DNA from: Gordonia asplenii
Lineage (GTDB): Bacteria; Actinomycetota; Actinomycetes; Mycobacteriales; Mycobacteriaceae
Length of the DNA stretch: 64,000 nt
Assembly (NCBI RefSeq): GCF_012933505.1
Contig: NZ_JABBNB010000018.1
Coordinates: 58,867 to 122,866 of the forward strand
Direction: 5' to 3'
The notes beneath the pieces are model-generated. The model had not been told where the DNA came from. It saw only the letters and a program-made list of their open reading frames with translations, and made no database searches. How positions within the stretch are numbered: position 1 is the first letter of the stretch; each line of letters starts with the position of its first letter. A program made the position numbers and the translations under genes. Of this stretch, positions 23,948 to 33,421 are shown in pieces.

Positions 23948-26900
23948 GTGCCTGTGACCTCCCCCGCTGCCACGCGACTCGTCGCGGTGATCGCCGGAAT
24001 CGTCGGCGTCATACTCTGCGGCCTCACCCCGTTGCTGCCGGTCAAGGCCACTGACGCATCCTTCAGTTGGCCGAGTACCCAGCGCCTCGGCGCCGCCGAC
24101 TCGTCGGTGACCGCGCCGCTGATCGCGCAGACCGCCAAGTCGATGCAGATCAGCATTCCCTGCCGGGTACTCGCCGACCTGCCGGCCGGTCCGACCACCG
24201 TGCTCGCGACGATGCCCACCAGGGCAGGAGCGTCGGCGTTCATGTTGTCGGTCAAGGCCGAGGGGACCTCGGTCACGGTCACCACCCGCAACGCGGTGCT
24301 GGCCACCGCCGCGCGCTCCGCGATCGCCGCCGGCGGCTGCACCGACCTGAAGGTGTGGTCCACCGCCACTGGTATCGGAGCGCAGTTCGCCGGGCTGGGG
24401 CCGGCGACCGTCCTCGCGTCGGACAAGCGCCCGCAGATCGACGGCATCTTCAGCGATCTCACCACCCCCCAGGCGAAGGCCGCGTCCGCCGCGGGTCTGC
24501 ACGCCCGCATCGACATCGACAACCGCTACGCGTCGTCGCCGACGATACTCAAGCTGCTGGTGATGATTCTCGGCGTGCTGGCCGTCGTGGTGTCGCTGGT
24601 CGCGCTGTACCTGCTGGACCGGATCGGCGGCTACCACCGCAACGTCGGTCGCACCCGGGCGATGTTGCGGCACAGTCTGATTCCGCGGCCCACCGACATC
24701 GCCGTCACCGCGATCCTGGTGCTGTGGGCACTGATCGGGGCGGGCTCCCCCGACGACGGTTACATCCTCAACATGGGCCGCGTCGCCGTCGACGCCGGCT
24801 ACCTGCCCGACTACTACCGCTTCTTCGGTATCGCCGAGACCCCGTTCGACTGGTACTACAGTTTCCTGTCGCATTGGTCGGCGGTCTCGCCGTCGATCCT
24901 GTGGATGCATATCCCGTCGCTCCTGGCCGGCTTGGCATCGTGGTTCGTCCTCACCCGAATCCTCCTGCCCCGCTTGGGTCCCGCCGTGCGGCGCAGCGGC
25001 TGGGCGCAGTGGGCCGCGGCGATGACCTTCGTCGCCTTCTGGCTCCCGTTCTGCAGCGGACTGCGCTCGGAGGGCATCATCGTGGCGGGATCACTGCTCA
25101 CCTGGTGGGCCGTCGAGCAGGCGATCGCCACCCGGCGCCTGCTCCCCGCGGCGCTCGCGGCGCTGGCCGCGGGCTTCACCTTCGCGCTTGCCCCGCACGG
25201 CGTCATCGGCATGGCCATCCTGTTGGTTGCGGCCCGTCCCATGCTTCGGATTCTGCTTCGCCGCCGCCGCGAGGTCGGCCTGCTGCCCCTGCTGGCGCCT
25301 CTGGCCGCGGCCGGCATGCTCGTCGTGATCGTCGTGTTCCGCGATCAGACCTTGGCGACCGTCGCCGAAGCGATCAAGATCCGCTACCAGGTCGGCCCGA
25401 AGATCCCGTGGTACCAGGAGTATCTGCGGTACTACTTCATCTCGGTGACCACGCCCGACGGTGGACTCCCCCGTCGAGTTCCGGTGCTGCTGCTCTTCAC
25501 GGCGGTCTTTGTGACGGTGGCAGTCATCTTGCGGCGCACCAGGATTCGCGGCGTCGACAACGGTCCCACCTGGCGTCTCATCGGCGCCGTCGGCGTCACT
25601 CTGATCCTGCTCGCCTTCACTCCGACCAAGTGGACCATCCAGTTCGGCATCTTCGCGGGGCTGGCCGCGGCGGCCGCCGCCACCGCGACTCTGGCGATCG
25701 CGCAGACGGCGGCGAGTTCCACGCGGAACCTGACAGTATTGATCTCCGGCCTGTTCTTCGCGCTCGCCGCGGCGATGGCGGGCAAGAATGCCTGGCCGTA
25801 CGGTTACAACCTCGGCATCGCCTGGTTCGACCGCGCGCCGGTGATCGCCGGCATCCCCATCTCCGGGCTGTTCCTCGTTCTCGCCGTCGTCACCGCCGGA
25901 TTGGCCGCCTGGCAGCACCTGCGCCAGGACTACGTCTCCAACCGCGGGCTCGCACACGGCGGCGTCGTCGACGACGCTGCCGCACAGCAGGATTCGGCCG
26001 AGGCCAAGGCTGATCGACGCCGGCTCGCGCTGGCGTCGTCGCCGCTGGCGGTGATCGCCGCGGTCATGGTGCTCGCCGAAGTGCTGGTCTTCGCCAAAGC
26101 CGCCGTCACCCGCTACCCCACCGTCACCGTGTTCAGTGAGAACGTGAACACGTTGCGCGGCAAGCCCTGCGCCCTGGCCGATCAGGTGCTGGCCGAGCCC
26201 GACGCCAACGCCGGAATGCTCGAACCGGCTGGCGGCCAGTCCGCGTCGCAGGCGCTCGCCGGCGCCGATAACGGTTCGATCGGCTTCTCCCCCAATGGAA
26301 TTCCCGACGATCTCCATCCGGATCCGGGCAGCGCGCGCCCCGGCCAGATGAACGTCGCGGGCAGCGTCGCCAAACCCTTCGTCGTCAGCGGTGCGCCGAG
26401 TGCCGGGACCACCGGTGGTCGGGGCCCGACGACGGTCAACGGATCGCATATGGCGCTGCCGTTCGGACTCGACCCGAAAACGACGCCGGTGCTCGGCAGC
26501 TACGCCTACAACGGTCCCGCCCAGCTGACCACCGACTGGTACCGCTTGCCCGACCGTTCCGCGTCGCCGCTGCTGGTGATCAGCGCGGCCGGTTCGATAT
26601 CGACCGTCGACGCCGAGGGCGCCCGGGTCTTCGGGCAGCCGGTGCTCCTGCAGTTCGGCCGCCCCGGCCCGGCTGGCACGTTCGAGCCGATGGGCCCGGG
26701 TGTACTGCCCATCGACCCCGGCCCGGTCATCCCCAACATGCCGTGGCGCAACCTGCGGATTCCGATGACCGCGGTACCGCCGGCCGCGACGGTGGCCCGA
26801 ATCCTGGTGGTGGACAACAACTTGGGGCCCAAGCAGTTCGTCGTGGTCACCCCACCGCGCGCTCCTGAGTTGGTCACCTTGCAGAAACTCGTCGGGTCGC

Positions 26901-27268
26901 AGGCACCGGCGCTGATCGACTTCACGGTCGCCGCACACTTCCCCTGTCAGCGGCCGATGGCGATCACCCACGGCGTCGCACAGATCCCGCGATGGCGGAT
27001 CCTCGGTGACTATGTCACGACCAACTCGCAGTCGAAGACCTGGCAGGCCGCCTCCGACGGCGGGCTGCTGGGCGTGTCGGAATCGACGACGTCCGCGTCG
27101 ACGGTGCCGACGTACCTGTCCGGCGACTGGCATCAGGACTGGGGCGCCCTCGAACGGCTCACGCCGCTGGCACCCGACGCGGTGCCCGCGAAAATTCAGA
27201 CCGCACAACGCAATCAATGGGGCTGGTCGCGGACCGGTTCGATCAGGGTGGAGCCGGACTCGCAATGA
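23948..27268 (+). CDS. embA: Arabinosyltransferase, EmbA-like (GT53)
   Basis: A 1106-residue Emb protein from the GTG at 23948. It has the same architecture as the other two: TM1, periplasmic N-domain, a multi-TM core and a periplasmic C-terminal domain. The catalytic motif is 'GSPDDGYIL' (Asp269/Asp270), followed by 'FFGIAETPFDWYYSFL'. The 'PFDW' form (not PFGW) and its place directly before embB support calling it EmbA-like; in mycobacteria EmbA and EmbB act together on the arabinan branch of arabinogalactan. The next gene starts inside its stop codon, so EmbA and EmbB are coupled. Several low-complexity Gly/Ser/Pro stretches lie near residues 800-835. Confidence 0.85.
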   Translation: MPVTSPAATRLVAVIAGIVGVILCGLTPLLPVKATDASFSWPSTQRLGAADSSVTAPLIAQTAKSMQISIPCRVLADLPAGPTTVLATMPTRAGASAFMLSVKAEGTSVTVTTRNAVLATAARSAIAAGGCTDLKVWSTATGIGAQFAGLGPATVLASDKRPQIDGIFSDLTTPQAKAASAAGLHARIDIDNRYASSPTILKLLVMILGVLAVVVSLVALYLLDRIGGYHRNVGRTRAMLRHSLIPRPTDIAVTAILVLWALIGAGSPDDGYILNMGRVAVDAGYLPDYYRFFGIAETPFDWYYSFLSHWSAVSPSILWMHIPSLLAGLASWFVLTRILLPRLGPAVRRSGWAQWAAAMTFVAFWLPFCSGLRSEGIIVAGSLLTWWAVEQAIATRRLLPAALAALAAGFTFALAPHGVIGMAILLVAARPMLRILLRRRREVGLLPLLAPLAAAGMLVVIVVFRDQTLATVAEAIKIRYQVGPKIPWYQEYLRYYFISVTTPDGGLPRRVPVLLLFTAVFVTVAVILRRTRIRGVDNGPTWRLIGAVGVTLILLAFTPTKWTIQFGIFAGLAAAAAATATLAIAQTAASSTRNLTVLISGLFFALAAAMAGKNAWPYGYNLGIAWFDRAPVIAGIPISGLFLVLAVVTAGLAAWQHLRQDYVSNRGLAHGGVVDDAAAQQDSAEAKADRRRLALASSPLAVIAAVMVLAEVLVFAKAAVTRYPTVTVFSENVNTLRGKPCALADQVLAEPDANAGMLEPAGGQSASQALAGADNGSIGFSPNGIPDDLHPDPGSARPGQMNVAGSVAKPFVVSGAPSAGTTGGRGPTTVNGSHMALPFGLDPKTTPVLGSYAYNGPAQLTTDWYRLPDRSASPLLVISAAGSISTVDAEGARVFGQPVLLQFGRPGPAGTFEPMGPGVLPIDPGPVIPNMPWRNLRIPMTAVPPAATVARILVVDNNLGPKQFVVVTPPRAPELVTLQKLVGSQAPALIDFTVAAHFPCQRPMAITHGVAQIPRWRILGDYVTTNSQSKTWQAASDGGLLGVSESTTSASTVPTYLSGDWHQDWGALERLTPLAPDAVPAKIQTAQRNQWGWSRTGSIRVEPDSQ

Positions 27269-30200
27269 CGACTAGTGTATCCGGTTCGACCGGCACGACG
27301 ACCCGGCGCGCCGCGCTCATCGCGCCGCTGACCGCACACGACTATCGCGGCGCCAAGTGGACGGCGGTGGTGTGCGGTGTGCTCGGCATCCTGATCGCCG
27401 TGCTGAGTCCGCTCCTGCCCGTCGACCGCCCGACGGCGCAGTTGAACTGGCCACAGGGTCACGGCGTCAACGACGTTGCGGCACCGATGGTTTCATTTGT
27501 ACCGGTGACCATGAACGTCTCGGTGCCCTGTGCGCTCGCCAAGGACCTTCCGAAAACCGGCGGCGTGTTGCTGTCCACCATTCCGGCCGATGGCCTGCAG
27601 GCGAGCGCTCGCGGGCTGTTCATCCGAGCGACCGACGACTCGATTGTGGTCACCGACCGCGATGTGGTGATCCTGTCCACCAAACGCACTGTGGCGCAGA
27701 ACAACCCCGCCTGCCGCGTGGTGTTCGTCGCGGACGGCAAGGGAGTCCACGCCCGCATCGACGGCGTCGACGCGCAGTCCGCGCCGGGCAGCGTACTGAC
27801 CTTCAATCTCCCCGACCCCGACATGCGCCCGCAGATCGTCGGCGTCTACTCCGACCTTCCGGCGTCGGCGAATACCGAACATCTCGCGCTGCGGGCCGAC
27901 ATCGACAACCGCTTCTCCACGACACCGTCGGCGCTGAAATTCTGGGCGATCGTCTTCGGCATCGTGATGACCATCGTCTCACTCATCGCGCTGGGCGTGC
28001 TGGACTCGCGCGACGGCCGGGGTCACAAACGGATTCTGCCGATCGGCTGGTGGCGGATCCGGCCGATCGACGTCCTGGTGTTCGCCATCCTCGCCTTCTG
28101 GTGGATCGCCGGCGCCAACACCTCCGACGACGGCTACAACTTCACCGTCGGTCGCATCACCCGCAACGCCGGGTACGCGGACAACTACTTCCGCTACTTC
28201 GGTGTGCCGCAGGACCCGTTCGGCTGGCATTTCCAGGTGATCTCGGCGATGAGCGAGGTGAGTCTGTCCGCTCCGTGGATGCGACTGCCCGCCTTCGCTC
28301 TCGGCCTGCTGGGCTGGTGGCTGATCAGCCGTGAAGTGATCCCGCGTCTGGGCCGAACGGTCCGCAACAGCACTCCGGCGCTGTGGTCGGCCGGGTTCGT
28401 GTTCCTGGCGATCTGGTTGCCGTACAACAACGGTCTGCGTCCCGAGCCGGCCGAGGCCGTCGGCGCACTGCTCACCTGGTGTTGCGTCGAGCGCGCCATC
28501 GCCACCCGGCGGCTGCTCCCGTACGCGGTCGCGGCGCTAACCGCGGCGTTCACGTTGGCGTTGGCCCCCGGTGGGCTGATGGCGGCGGCGGCGCTACTGG
28601 CCGGCTTGCGTCCGATCGTGAAAACCCTCGTGTCGCGGCGTAAGCGGGACGGTCTGCTGCCCATGCTGGCGCCGATCGTCGCCGCCGGGTTCGCCGTGCT
28701 CTACGAGATCGGCGCCGATCAGAGCCTGATGCCGCTCGTCGACGCTTACAAGGTCGCCTCCGGGGTGGGGCCGACACTCGCCTGGTGGGAGGAGCCGGTC
28801 CGGTACTACTACCTGATCCTGCCGACCGCCGACGGCACGTTGGCCCGCCGCTTCGGCATTCTCACGATGATTCTGTGTCTGTTCGTCGTGATGTTCCGGT
28901 TGTTGCGCAAAGAACACCCGAATGCCATTGCCCGAGCACCGATTTGGCGTCTGATCGCGGTGACGTTGGGCACCATGTTCTTCATCTCGTTCACCCCGAC
29001 CAAGTGGACGCATCACTTCGGTGTGTACGCGGGCATCGCCGGCGGTCTGGCGGCCGCTGCGGGCGCGATGATGTCGCCGATCATTCTGCGCTCTCGACGC
29101 AATCGGATGTTCTTCGCGTCGGCGATGCTGACGGTGACGGCGATCTCCTTCGCCGGCCCCAACGGATGGTGGTTCGTCGCGAGCTACGGTATCCCATGGT
29201 GGGATCGAGCGCCCGCCGTCGGCGGCGTTCAGTTCTCGTGGATCTTCTTGGCGCTGGCGGTGCTTGCGGCCGCGGCCGGGCTCTGGTTCCATTTCCGCGA
29301 CGACTACGTCGACGAACAGACCCGTAGCCGCGGATCGTCGACGATCGCCCGGCTGAAGTTCGCGCCGCTGCCGGTGCTGTCGGTGTTCGTAGTGCTCTTC
29401 ATGGTCGCGTCGTTCGCGAAAGCGGCCTACGTGCAGCGCGACAGTTGGTCGTGGTTGAAGTCCAATTCCCGTGCGCTGCAGGGCAATGACTGCGCACTGG
29501 CAAACGAGGTGATGGTCGACGCCGATCCGAACGCCTCGATGCTCAGACCTGCGCGCGTGGGCGGGGTGACACCGTCGCTCGCCGCGAATCTTGCGGGCAC
29601 GGCGTCGACCGGCTTCAGCCCCGACGGTGTCCCCGCGGGCACCTCCGTCGACGCGACGCTGTCGAGCAGTTCGACCTCGGACGACTCGTCGTCGAGCACC
29701 ACGTCGACCGACACCAGCGCCACGACCGATGATTCCACTGCCACCCAACAGAATTCGTCCGCCGCGGAGACCCCCGGCACCCACGGGAAGAAGGGTGTCA
29801 ACGGTTCGACGGCGAAGCTGCCATTCGGCCTGGATCCGGCCACCACCCCGGTACTCGGGTCGAACGCATCGCCGAGCGGTACCGGGTCGCTGACGTCGGG
29901 CTGGTACCAGTTACCTTCTCCCACATCGAAACTCGATCCCGACGCCCCTCTGCTGACCGTCGCCGCCGCGGGCACGATCGCGGGAACCAACAGTGTCGGC
30001 ACGTCGCATTCGGGCCAGCAGGTGGACGTGCAGTTCGGTCGACACAACGCCGACGGCACGGTGACCGCGTTGGGTCGGCTGAGTCCGTACGACATCGTGG
30101 ACGACGTCACCTGGCGCGACCTGCGATACCCGCTCGCCAAGGCGCCGAAGGGCGCCGACGTGGTGCGGATCGTCGCGACGGACACCAGCGGCGCCCCGGC

Positions 30201-30627
30201 ACAGTGGGTTGCGGTGACACCGCCGCGGGTAGCCACCCTGCGCACCCTGAATGACGTTGTGGGACAGACTGATCCGGTGTTCATCGACTGGCTGCCGGGC
30301 TTCGTGTTCCCTTGCCAGCAGCCGATGGCGGTGCGCAACGGTGTACTCGAGGTACCCAGGTGGCGCATCCTGCCCGACGCCCAGGCGACCGAGAAGAACA
30401 GCCAGACGTGGATGGCGGGCAAATCCGGTGGGCCCCTGGGCATCACCGAAGCGATGCTGGTTCCGACGATCGTCCCGACCTACCTGCGCAACAACTGGGA
30501 CCGCGATTGGGGTGGGCTGCAACGCTACACCGAGATCGCTCCGGCACCCCCGGCGGAATTGACGCTGGGCACCACGCGGGAGTCGGGGCTGTGGGACCTG
30601 GGACCGATGCGCTCGATCGGCTACTGA
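27265..30627 (+). CDS. embB: Arabinosyltransferase, EmbB-like (GT53)
   Basis: A 1120-residue Emb protein; the ATG at 27265 overlaps the EmbA-like stop by 4 bp. The catalytic motif is 'NTSDDGYNF' (Asp288/Asp289), followed by 'FRYFGVPQDPFGWHFQV'. It adds the branched terminal arabinan and is the main target of ethambutol in mycobacteria. At the site matching Met306 of M. tuberculosis EmbB (in GYMSNYF) this protein has Ala (GYADNYF). A Ser/Thr-rich segment of ~40 residues (about 792-835) interrupts the periplasmic C-terminal domain; it is not seen in the neighbouring Emb proteins. Confidence 0.86.
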   Translation: MTTSVSGSTGTTTRRAALIAPLTAHDYRGAKWTAVVCGVLGILIAVLSPLLPVDRPTAQLNWPQGHGVNDVAAPMVSFVPVTMNVSVPCALAKDLPKTGGVLLSTIPADGLQASARGLFIRATDDSIVVTDRDVVILSTKRTVAQNNPACRVVFVADGKGVHARIDGVDAQSAPGSVLTFNLPDPDMRPQIVGVYSDLPASANTEHLALRADIDNRFSTTPSALKFWAIVFGIVMTIVSLIALGVLDSRDGRGHKRILPIGWWRIRPIDVLVFAILAFWWIAGANTSDDGYNFTVGRITRNAGYADNYFRYFGVPQDPFGWHFQVISAMSEVSLSAPWMRLPAFALGLLGWWLISREVIPRLGRTVRNSTPALWSAGFVFLAIWLPYNNGLRPEPAEAVGALLTWCCVERAIATRRLLPYAVAALTAAFTLALAPGGLMAAAALLAGLRPIVKTLVSRRKRDGLLPMLAPIVAAGFAVLYEIGADQSLMPLVDAYKVASGVGPTLAWWEEPVRYYYLILPTADGTLARRFGILTMILCLFVVMFRLLRKEHPNAIARAPIWRLIAVTLGTMFFISFTPTKWTHHFGVYAGIAGGLAAAAGAMMSPIILRSRRNRMFFASAMLTVTAISFAGPNGWWFVASYGIPWWDRAPAVGGVQFSWIFLALAVLAAAAGLWFHFRDDYVDEQTRSRGSSTIARLKFAPLPVLSVFVVLFMVASFAKAAYVQRDSWSWLKSNSRALQGNDCALANEVMVDADPNASMLRPARVGGVTPSLAANLAGTASTGFSPDGVPAGTSVDATLSSSSTSDDSSSSTTSTDTSATTDDSTATQQNSSAAETPGTHGKKGVNGSTAKLPFGLDPATTPVLGSNASPSGTGSLTSGWYQLPSPTSKLDPDAPLLTVAAAGTIAGTNSVGTSHSGQQVDVQFGRHNADGTVTALGRLSPYDIVDDVTWRDLRYPLAKAPKGADVVRIVATDTSGAPAQWVAVTPPRVATLRTLNDVVGQTDPVFIDWLPGFVFPCQQPMAVRNGVLEVPRWRILPDAQATEKNSQTWMAGKSGGPLGITEAMLVPTIVPTYLRNNWDRDWGGLQRYTEIAPAPPAELTLGTTRESGLWDLGPMRSIGY

Positions 30628-30660
30628 GACATCACGAGCGCGCGGGCGTACGGTTAGCCC

Positions 30661-31539
30661 ATGCGTCTGAGCACCTGCATCCTACCCGTCTTCGACGCCG
30701 CCGAGACTCGGACTCGGTGGCGTGAAGCCGAGCAACTCGGCTTCACGAGCGCCTACACCTACGACCATCAGTCCTGGCGAATGTTCCGTGACAAGCCTTG
30801 GTACGACGCACTTTTGACACTTTCGCTAGGGGCGTCGGTGACTACCGGCCTGCGGCTGGGCACGCTGGTCACCACACCCAACTTCCGGCATCCGGTGACA
30901 CTGGCCAAGGATCTGATCACCCTCGACGCGATCAGCGACGGCCGCATCACACTAGGACTCGGGGCGGGCACGGCGTCGTTCGACGCCGACGTACTCGGCG
31001 ACCCGCCGCTCACGCCCCGGCGTCGGCAGGACCGCCTCGAAGAGTTCACTCGTGACCTCGACCAGCTGCTGACCAACGACGCCGTCTCCTTCGCCGGCGA
31101 GTGGTACACCGCCGTCGAGGCCCGCACCATCCCCGGATGCGTTCAGCGCCCGCGTATTCCGTTCGCGATCGCCGGAGGCGGACCCCGTGGAATGCGGCTC
31201 GCCGCCGAACTCGGCCAGGCCTGGGTATGCGACCTGTCGATCTTCGACGCCGGCGACGACGTCCCCGCAGAACTACTGAATCAGCTTGAGCGACTGGGTA
31301 ATACGTTGCGCGACGCGGGACGGGCACCGGAAAGCCTGGAGCGCATCCTATTGGTGGGCCTCGACGCTCCCGCGTTCAGCCACGACGTCGACGCACTGAT
31401 CGGTGCCGCGGGCGAGTACGCCGCGGCGGGGTTCACCGAGATCGTGATTCACGCGCCGATCCACGACGTCGGGCTGGGCACCCGACCGTCGGTCTACGCC
31501 CAGGCGGATCGGATCGCGCGCGAGATCGCGGAGCTCTAG
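30661..31539 (+). CDS. LLM-class (luciferase-like) oxidoreductase
   Basis: A 292-residue single-domain TIM-barrel protein of the luciferase-like monooxygenase class. It has 'EAEQLGFTSAYTYDH' near the N-terminus, 'GTLVTTPNFRHPVTLAKDL', the hallmark 'SDGRITLGLGAG' near residue 94, and 'FAIAGGGPRGMRLAAELG' near 170. Actinobacterial members usually use F420 as cofactor (family knowledge). It follows embB by 33 bp and may share its transcript, but no functional tie to the wall is known. Confidence 0.85.
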   Translation: MRLSTCILPVFDAAETRTRWREAEQLGFTSAYTYDHQSWRMFRDKPWYDALLTLSLGASVTTGLRLGTLVTTPNFRHPVTLAKDLITLDAISDGRITLGLGAGTASFDADVLGDPPLTPRRRQDRLEEFTRDLDQLLTNDAVSFAGEWYTAVEARTIPGCVQRPRIPFAIAGGGPRGMRLAAELGQAWVCDLSIFDAGDDVPAELLNQLERLGNTLRDAGRAPESLERILLVGLDAPAFSHDVDALIGAAGEYAAAGFTEIVIHAPIHDVGLGTRPSVYAQADRIAREIAEL

Positions 31540-32106
31540 CGTCTCGTGTCGCGTATTAGTTCGCGGTAGCGATGCAGAGGCGGATGAGGGTTGTGTGGCT
31601 GCTGCAGTTGGGGTTTGTCATGTCAGAGCACCCTGCTTCGTCCCATCCTGCTGGTTGAGCGAGGCGAAGCCGAGTCGAAACCACTGCGACGCTGCGGGTT
31701 GCGTCATTGCCCGGCCGGTGGGGTTTCGACTCGCTCCGCTCGCTCAACCTGGTTTCACCGGTCCGGACACTCCATCTGCTGGTTGAGCCGCGAGGAGCGC
31801 TAGCGACGAGCGTGTCGAAACCCCTGTACCACAATGCATTTGATGGTAGCGCACTTGTCGAACTGTGATGGAATCGAACATCGAAGCGTGTGCACCCGAA
31901 GGGTGCACACGCTTCACTTGCCGGGTGAAAGTCGCCGATATTGGCGCGCATCATCGAAAGTCGTTGTGGCTGAGAGGTTTCGACACGGACCTCGGCTAGC
32001 GCCTCGGACCGGCTCAACCAGCAGAGCGGCGCTTCGGCCGGTGGATCCAGGCTCAAACCGGCGGAGGAACGCAAGATCGATTCTCGTTGCCCGATCGCTG
32101 CGGAAG
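31540..32106. repeat. Intergenic gap with interspersed TTGAGC/GCTCAACC repeats
   Basis: A 567-bp gap without a convincing gene. Copies of the repeat family seen at 1579-1912 and in pks13 occur at 31651-31682 (GGTTGAGC...GAGTCGAAACC), 31722-31750 (GGTTTCGACTCGCTCCGCTC, then GCTCAACC), 31771-31822 (GGTTGAGCCGCGAGGAGCGC, TAGCGACGAGCGTGTCGAAA) and 31977-32034 (GGTTTCGACACGGACCTCGG, CTAGCGCC, GGCTCAACCAGC). Adjacent copies are in alternating orientation, so pairs could fold into long stems. A perfect 15-bp hairpin lies at 31883-31915. Short frames here translate the repeat and are not annotated. Confidence 0.8.
31883..31915. terminator. Perfect 15-bp hairpin in the repeat-rich gap
   Basis: GAAGCGTGTGCACCC (31883-31897), loop GAA, GGGTGCACACGCTTC (31901-31915). 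It lies 340 bp beyond the LLM oxidoreductase stop and 190 bp beyond the DUF2231 stop, so it could terminate either convergent transcript; it does not look like part of the dispersed repeat. No T-run follows on either strand. Confidence 0.5.
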
Positions 32107-32589
32107 CTATCGCCCACCCCAAACCGATTGCGCGCCAAGGTCACCGACGCGAATCGTGATGGCCAGCGAGCCGAGCGCCACGATCACCGTCAGTACCGCG
32201 ACGGCGCTGCGCACCCACTTCGCGGCGCCGTCGCCGAGATAGCGTCCGCGCAGCGCGCTGACTCGATCCGAGGTCAACAGCCACCACAGCGCGGTCAGTC
32301 CGAACAGCGGCCCGACCAACAGGATGACTTTGTCGCCCCATTCGACGTGGTCGGCGAGCGGTCCGGTGGGCACCACACCCAACGAGTGTTCGAGCGACTC
32401 ACCCGCTGAGGTGACCAATGGCAGAAAGATCAGCGCGATCAACGAGAGGATCGCCGGCGTCGGGCCGAGCCAGACGCGCGCCCTCGGCCACACCGCCGAC
32501 ACGATCGCCGCAAGGGCCGCGAGTGGGATCATCACGACGACCACGTGGACTAGGAGCGGGTGAGCGGGCAGACCGTTGATGGTGTCCAT
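32107..32589 (-). CDS. DUF2231-type four-helix membrane protein
   Basis: A 160-residue protein from the ATG at 32589. It opens 'INGLPAHPLLVHVVVVMIPLA', whose 'G.PAHPLLVH' motif is the hallmark of DUF2231 proteins. Four hydrophobic segments are visible, at about residues 9-30, 43-60, 89-108 and 127-147. Related proteins occur near heme or iron transport genes; function is unproven. It is divergent from the VIT-type transporter with an 88-bp gap, so the two may be co-regulated. Confidence 0.75.
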   Translation of the reverse strand: MDTINGLPAHPLLVHVVVVMIPLAALAAIVSAVWPRARVWLGPTPAILSLIALIFLPLVTSAGESLEHSLGVVPTGPLADHVEWGDKVILLVGPLFGLTALWWLLTSDRVSALRGRYLGDGAAKWVRSAVAVLTVIVALGSLAITIRVGDLGAQSVWGGR

Positions 32590-32677
32590 GCCGTCGAGCC
32601 TAACGCCCCGACGACCTGCGCATACGGTAAGCGTTTCCTTGCTTGCGCCGCCCTGCGGCGTGCGATTAGGTGCTGAT

Positions 32678-33382
32678 ATGTCCACTCCCGCGACGCATGC
32701 CGATGAGCCGCACACCGGATCGCTGTCGAACCGGCTGAACTGGCTTCGGGCCGGTGTCCTCGGCGCCAATGACGGCATCGTGTCCACGGCGGGCATCGTC
32801 GTCGGTGTCGCCGCCGCGACGACCACCCGTCAACCCGTCTTCATGGCGGGAATCGCGGGGCTCGCCGCCGGGGCGGTGTCGATGGCACTCGGTGAATACG
32901 TGTCGGTGAGCACTCAACGCGACTCCGAGCGGTCACTGCTCGCGAAGGAACGTCGGGAATTGCGGGACAAGCCGACCGAAGAGCTCGACGAGCTCGCCGG
33001 CATCTATCGGGGGAAAGGTCTCAGCGCGGCGACGGCCCGCCAGGTCGCCGAAGAATTGACCGCGCACAACGCTTTTGAGGCTCACGTGGACGCCGAGCTG
33101 GGATTCGACCCCAACGAGTTGACCAATCCGTGGCAGGCGGCGACGTCGTCGGCGGTGTCGTTCACTCTCGGAGCGCTGCTGCCGCTGATAGCGATCCTCG
33201 CGCCACCGGTGTCCATCCGAGTGCCGGTGACGTTCGTCGGTGTGCTCATCGCCTTGGCGCTCACCGGCTGGATCAGTGCGCGGCTCGGCGGTTCACGGCC
33301 CGGCCGCCCAGTCCTGCGCGTGGTCATCGGCGGCGCGATAGCAATGCTGGTGACCTTCGGGATCGGGCATTTGACGGGATGA
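32678..33382 (+). CDS. VIT-family (VIT1/CCC1) iron/manganese transporter
   Basis: A 234-residue protein from the ATG at 32678. 'LRAGVLGANDGIVSTAGIVVGVAAA' (TM1 of the VIT1/CCC1 family) and 'AGAVSMALGEYVSVSTQRDSE' (TM2 and the following helix) are diagnostic. A cytoplasmic Glu-rich helical domain (~80-135, 'LLAKERRELRDKPTEELDEL') binds metal in the family, and three more TM segments complete the protein. It would move Fe2+ or Mn2+ out of the cytosol in exchange for protons. A divergent DUF2231 gene lies next to it. Confidence 0.88.
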   Translation: MSTPATHADEPHTGSLSNRLNWLRAGVLGANDGIVSTAGIVVGVAAATTTRQPVFMAGIAGLAAGAVSMALGEYVSVSTQRDSERSLLAKERRELRDKPTEELDELAGIYRGKGLSAATARQVAEELTAHNAFEAHVDAELGFDPNELTNPWQAATSSAVSFTLGALLPLIAILAPPVSIRVPVTFVGVLIALALTGWISARLGGSRPGRPVLRVVIGGAIAMLVTFGIGHLTG

Positions 33383-33421
33383 GGTCGAACACCGACTCAC
33401 AGCAGTCGAAACGTCGACAAC

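Noticed and set aside
25091..27265. Long antisense open frame of over 700 codons opposite the EmbA-like gene
   Set aside because: High GC gives long antisense frames; the product is Arg/His/Gly-rich with no motif, and the plus strand is clearly Emb.
31834..32409. Plus-strand frame of 191 codons spanning the hairpin and repeats
   Set aside because: It runs through the repeats and antisense to the DUF2231 gene, with an Arg-rich composition and no motif.
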